DNA of 64,000 nucleotides, from positions 124,001 to 188,000 of the forward strand of contig NZ_CP059400.1 in NCBI RefSeq assembly GCF_014109805.1. The letters run 5' to 3'. The position numbers and the translations under genes were made by a program. Of the stretch, positions 60,520-64,000 are shown one piece after another. The notes under the pieces are model-generated. The model had not been told where the DNA came from. It was given only the letters and a program-made list of their open reading frames with translations, and did not search any database. The DNA is from Legionella sp. PC1000 (GTDB lineage Bacteria > Pseudomonadota > Gammaproteobacteria > Legionellales > Legionellaceae). Positions within the stretch are counted from its first letter, which is position 1; each line of letters starts with the position of its first letter.

Positions 60520-61803
60520 ATGAAAGGTAAATTAGTCCAAACATCAATTTTATCGGGTGCTTCTACATTTATTAAAGTTCTCATCGGTGTTCTATCTTTG
60601 AAAATAGTGGCTCTTTATACTGGTCCAAAAGGGGTTGGTGTATTAGGGCAGTTTATGGCTATTGCTAATGTTATTTCAGTAGTGGCTGGAGGGGGGCTTA
60701 CATTAGGAGTCATTAAATACGCCGCGGAGTATACTAATTTACCAGAAAAGTTTTATCCATTTTTATCTACAGCTTTTTGTTATACTCTACTTTGTTCCTG
60801 TCTGGTAATCGGCTCCACCCTTCTTTTTGGCTCTTCTCTTGCGCATCTATTTTTAGGGGCAACAAATTATCTCTATGTGTTTCAATGGTTATTGGTAGCG
60901 CAAGCTTTTACTGCAATGTATCTCTTGATAACGTCTGTTATTAATGGGTTGGGCAAAATAAAATTATTGGTTTGCGTCAATGTGTTAAGCAGTATTGTGA
61001 GTCTCATTCTAATTGCTTTCTTTACACACTATTATAAGCTAAAAGGGGCACTCGGTGCTTTTGTTTTATCTCAGGGCATAACTTTTCTTATTGCCTGTGC
61101 TTTTGTCTATCGTGAACAATGGTTTCGCTATTTATTTTCATTTCGCGTTGAAAAAGAACAGTTGGTCAAATTATTGAATTATTCGCTGATGACCATTGTA
61201 AGTACGCTAACTGTCCCATTATCCCAAGTATTTGTGCGTAACGACATTCATGCCTTATATGGATGGGATGCTGTTGGCATTTGGCAGTCCGTGCTCAGAT
61301 TATCGGATGCTTATTTATTGTTTGTTACAACGATTCTCACGACTTATTATTTACCAAGATTGTCTCAATTAGAAGACAGTATTGTTTTAAAAGAAGAAAT
61401 GCGGCGAGTTCAAAAGATATTGTTTTCCTTAATTGCAGTCATGCTGTCTATTATTTATATTTCCCGCAAAGTAATTCTCTTAATATTTTATGACGATACA
61501 TTTATGCCTGCTGAGAATTTATTTTTGTATCAACTAATCGGTGATTTTTTTAAAATAGCAGGGTGGACCTATACGTACTTATTTCTTGCAAAATCTAAAA
61601 CGAAAGAGTACATTGCTGGTGAATGCATCATTGGGTTAATATTTATACTTATTGGCCATATTTTTTTAAGACAATTTGGATTGGTAGGAGTGACTTACGC
61701 TTTTGCTCTAACCTATTTTATTTATTGGTTGTTTATGATGAGTATTTCTTTGTTTTATTTTAAGGGTAGGGAGAAATCATGGGTGATAATGCAGAACAGT
61801 TAG
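60520..61803 (+). CDS. wzx: O-antigen flippase Wzx
   Basis: 427 residues with about 12 membrane helices. MKGKLVQTSILSGASTFIKV and KIVALYTGPKGVGVLGQFMA match the start of Wzx proteins of the PST/MOP family. It moves undecaprenyl-linked repeat units across the inner membrane. The C-terminal half has paired helices (LRQFGLVGVTYAFALTYFIY). It overlaps the downstream glycosyltransferase by 25 bp. Strong AT bias is shared with neighbouring cluster genes. Confidence 0.9.
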   Translation: MKGKLVQTSILSGASTFIKVLIGVLSLKIVALYTGPKGVGVLGQFMAIANVISVVAGGGLTLGVIKYAAEYTNLPEKFYPFLSTAFCYTLLCSCLVIGSTLLFGSSLAHLFLGATNYLYVFQWLLVAQAFTAMYLLITSVINGLGKIKLLVCVNVLSSIVSLILIAFFTHYYKLKGALGAFVLSQGITFLIACAFVYREQWFRYLFSFRVEKEQLVKLLNYSLMTIVSTLTVPLSQVFVRNDIHALYGWDAVGIWQSVLRLSDAYLLFVTTILTTYYLPRLSQLEDSIVLKEEMRRVQKILFSLIAVMLSIIYISRKVILLIFYDDTFMPAENLFLYQLIGDFFKIAGWTYTYLFLAKSKTKEYIAGECIIGLIFILIGHIFLRQFGLVGVTYAFALTYFIYWLFMMSISLFYFKGREKSWVIMQNS

Positions 61804-62753
61804 TTTCAATAGTTATACCTGCATACAATGCCATCCCTTATCTTGAAGCGGCAATAGAAAGTGTTTTAGCTCAAGATTATCCTAATATAGAACTGATTGT
61901 ATTGGATGATGGTTCTACAGATGGAACAGCTGATTTTTTAAAAAAATATCATGGCCGATTCTTTTATGAAACGCATGAAAATATGGGACAAGCTCGAACC
62001 TTGAATAAAGGATGGGCAATGAGTAAAGGTTCCATTATTGGGTATTTGAGTGCCGATGATACGCTGGAGCCGAACGCAGTAAGTCTTTCAGTGCTTGAGT
62101 TCAATAAAGATTCAAACATAGTATTAACCTACGTTGATAATCTTTTGATTGATAATCAATCCAAGGTTATAAGAAAACTTACTACACCTGATTACGATTA
62201 TTATCAAATGCTTATTCGTGGTGGAACCCCAATTGCTGTCGGATCTTTTTTTCTGAAATCTGCATTTAATAAAATTGGTGGTTGGGATAGTAATTACTCT
62301 TTGATTGGCGACTTTGAATATCATACAAGACTGGCGAAACTAGGAACTTTTAAAAGGCTGCCTATAGTTCTTGGATGTCATCGAGTGCATGAACAATCAG
62401 CAAGTTTTGCAAGTACCTCACTTGATCGCGCGAATGAGTTTGTAAAATTAATGTCAACTATTTTAAATGACACTACGGATAATAGATTGTTGGAGTTAGC
62501 GCCATTAATTCTAAGCCAGGCTTATTTAATTTCTGGAAGAACACATTGGCGATCAGGGAGATATAAATTGGGGATAAAGTATTTTTTGCAAGCTATAAAA
62601 CTGGCTCCCCAGAAACTTACAAAAATAAATACATACCATATCATTTTTAATGCACTTTTTAATAAAAGTTTGCATCGATGTTTTAGGGTAATAAGAAATA
62701 TATTTGATCAAGGCATAGGAAAATTGCTGTTAGCAAAGAAAACTGGAAACTGA
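61779..62753 (+). CDS. Family 2 glycosyltransferase
   Basis: 324 residues. The GT-A fold begins VSIVIPAYNAIPYLEAAIES and continues with IELIVLDDGSTDGTADF; the DXD-like motif is in GYLSADDTLEPNA. GGWDSNYSLIGDFEYHTRLA is the acceptor-side ED motif region. The C-terminus is basic, with no membrane helix. It adds a sugar to the lipid-linked repeat unit. It overlaps wzx by 25 bp, so expression is coupled. Confidence 0.92.
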   Translation: MGDNAEQLVSIVIPAYNAIPYLEAAIESVLAQDYPNIELIVLDDGSTDGTADFLKKYHGRFFYETHENMGQARTLNKGWAMSKGSIIGYLSADDTLEPNAVSLSVLEFNKDSNIVLTYVDNLLIDNQSKVIRKLTTPDYDYYQMLIRGGTPIAVGSFFLKSAFNKIGGWDSNYSLIGDFEYHTRLAKLGTFKRLPIVLGCHRVHEQSASFASTSLDRANEFVKLMSTILNDTTDNRLLELAPLILSQAYLISGRTHWRSGRYKLGIKYFLQAIKLAPQKLTKINTYHIIFNALFNKSLHRCFRVIRNIFDQGIGKLLLAKKTGN

Positions 62754-62895
62754 GGTATAGAAACCCCGCAACAGTATATGACTTACATGGATATTCTGAA
62801 GATCGTGAGCGTGCGTGCAATACCAATATAAAATCATTTAAGGATTATTTCCTAGTTTCACTGACGCACTTCACGAAGTGAGATGGAGAGAAAAA

Positions 62896-64000
62896 ATGCA
62901 AAGCAAATTGATATCAATGAAGTATTCAATCATTTTAATAATGGTTTTGTTTTTTTTCTCTTTATTTGGTGTTGCCAGTTACAAAGGGTCTGACTTTTAT
63001 TATTTCGTATTTGACGTCATGTGGCTGACAGTATTAATTTCAAGCTTATCTCTTTCGCAAAGCTATATATTTTTCTACTTAAAAATCATGTTATTTTTGG
63101 GCGTTTGGCTGAAGTTAATGTTTTATTTAGTGCTAAGAGTGGAATTTGTAGAGCCTACCGGTTTTTGGAACGATGTTCATAACTTGGGATTATATTGGGA
63201 CAATGCTTTAATGGTTGCAAGTTATGCAGCTTTAGGTATTCTTGCAGCCGATTTTGTTTTTTATCTCTACCGTCGCTTTTATAGCAATCATGGAATTCAG
63301 TCATTAAAAAACCAAGTAGAAGTGCCTGGATGGTATCTGAAGAGCCCCAAAAAAATTTGGATTTTATTACTTTCTATTAGTTTAGGAATAAGCTTCATTA
63401 ATTTCAAAACTCATTTTTATATGATAGGCCTTTCGCCTGCGGTCATTTTTCCTTGCCATATAAATTTTCTGTTATCCTGGGCCTTAATCTTTTTTTTACC
63501 TTTATTGCTAGCCTATCTTATGGGTTTGGATGCTTTAGCACAAAATTATAGAAATTGGCATTATGCAATAATTATTGCATGTTTGATCTCAATAACTACT
63601 TTAAGCCGCTCTATTTTAATCATGTGGATAATTCCTTGCTTTTATATCTTATTTAAAGAGAATTTTTCGTCTCTATTCACCCAATATAAAAAACTAGTAA
63701 TCACGTATTTTGTCCTCGCAATTATCTCATTGGGTGCTGTGAGCATGTTACGAAGTTATTATTTTTATAGCCCCTCATCGCATAAAACGACATCTACTGT
63801 CAAAAAAGCGAATAAATCAGAGAGAAATGGTAAAGCGAGTAAAAACGAGAACAGAAAAAGAGCAAGTAAGCCCAAGAAACGCTCTGATCAATTAACACTT
63901 AAAAAATTGATGGTACATAATAAATCAAATCTGAAATTCCAATTGCAACAACTAAAGTCCCTACCTATTAGCCGATGGGTAGGAATAGAAGGTATTTTAG
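62896..64000 (+). CDS. wzy: Wzy-like O-antigen polymerase, partial (runs off the window)
   Basis: Open frame from ATG 62896 (SD GGAGAG) with no stop to the window end, 368 codons seen. It starts MQSKLISMKYSIILIMVLFF and has about eight membrane helices in the first 300 residues. A very basic stretch at about 297-335 (KKANKSERNGKASK, then NENRKRASKPKKRSDQ) falls where Wzy proteins have a large loop. The position after wzx and glycosyltransferases supports a polymerase. The assignment rests on topology and context. Confidence 0.7.
   Translation, partial: MQSKLISMKYSIILIMVLFFFSLFGVASYKGSDFYYFVFDVMWLTVLISSLSLSQSYIFFYLKIMLFLGVWLKLMFYLVLRVEFVEPTGFWNDVHNLGLYWDNALMVASYAALGILAADFVFYLYRRFYSNHGIQSLKNQVEVPGWYLKSPKKIWILLLSISLGISFINFKTHFYMIGLSPAVIFPCHINFLLSWALIFFLPLLLAYLMGLDALAQNYRNWHYAIIIACLISITTLSRSILIMWIIPCFYILFKENFSSLFTQYKKLVITYFVLAIISLGAVSMLRSYYFYSPSSHKTTSTVKKANKSERNGKASKNENRKRASKPKKRSDQLTLKKLMVHNKSNLKFQLQQLKSLPISRWVGIEGIL

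Noticed and set aside
62754-62895. Small gene between the family 2 glycosyltransferase and the Wzy-like gene
   Set aside because: Only a short palindrome (CACTTCACGAAGTG) and the ribosome binding site are visible; no credible frame.

Overview
The window looks like a stretch of a Legionella (Legionellaceae) chromosome. The evidence is the low GC content, two secreted enzymes that match known Legionella proteins (a T2 ribonuclease like SrnA and a GDSL acyltransferase/lipase like PlaC), an rppH-ptsP pair, several large predicted proteins with no recognisable family, and many short palindromic repeats between genes. The species cannot be fixed from the sequence alone.

Layout. 1-6.0 kb: a small membrane protein, a pteridine-reductase-like SDR (folM), and a tight operon of a MidA-type methyltransferase, a 6-pyruvoyl-tetrahydropterin-synthase-family enzyme and priA, then a thioesterase. 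6.0-6.4 kb: an 8-bp tandem array flanked by inverted palindromic repeats. 6.4-11.9 kb: thyA-lgt, then rppH-ptsP, where ptsP is split by a complete 864-bp IS5-family element with CTAG target duplications. 12.1-24.5 kb: ansA, an effector-like protein, glmU, a duplicated YhhQ/VUT-like membrane protein, another unknown protein, nth-rnfB-metG, an Ala-rich membrane protein and queC. 24.7-34.3 kb: manC, a 758-residue membrane/coiled-coil protein, srnA, a GIN-domain lipoprotein, an alpha/beta hydrolase, a LEA-like low-complexity protein and guaC. 34.3-39.5 kb: a double palindrome, a PIN-PhoH ATPase, smpB-bcp, trhO and plaC. 39.7-48.3 kb: glmS, tex, and an operon of yciA, an unknown gene, ribE and a ClC-type channel/transporter. 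48.4-64.0 kb: a polysaccharide (O-antigen/LPS) cluster of very AT-rich genes, running off the right edge inside a Wzy-like polymerase.

How it fits together. glmS and glmU make UDP-GlcNAc and manC makes GDP-mannose. In the surface cluster, a dehydratase, a reductase and a 2-epimerase would turn UDP-GlcNAc into a UDP-L-6-deoxyhexosamine (L-FucNAc or L-QuiNAc type). A PglC-like phosphoglycosyl transferase, three glycosyltransferases, a Wzx flippase and a Wzy polymerase would build and export the glycan. An acyltransferase, a sulfatase-fold enzyme and a kinase-methyltransferase fusion could decorate or cap it.

The main points for a second look are the IS-disrupted ptsP, the kinase-methyltransferase fusion, the PTPS-III-type motif beside folM, the internally duplicated VUT-like protein, a 24-codon membrane microprotein candidate, and several families of nested palindromic repeats with embedded tandem arrays. 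No CRISPR array, tRNA or rRNA gene was recognised.
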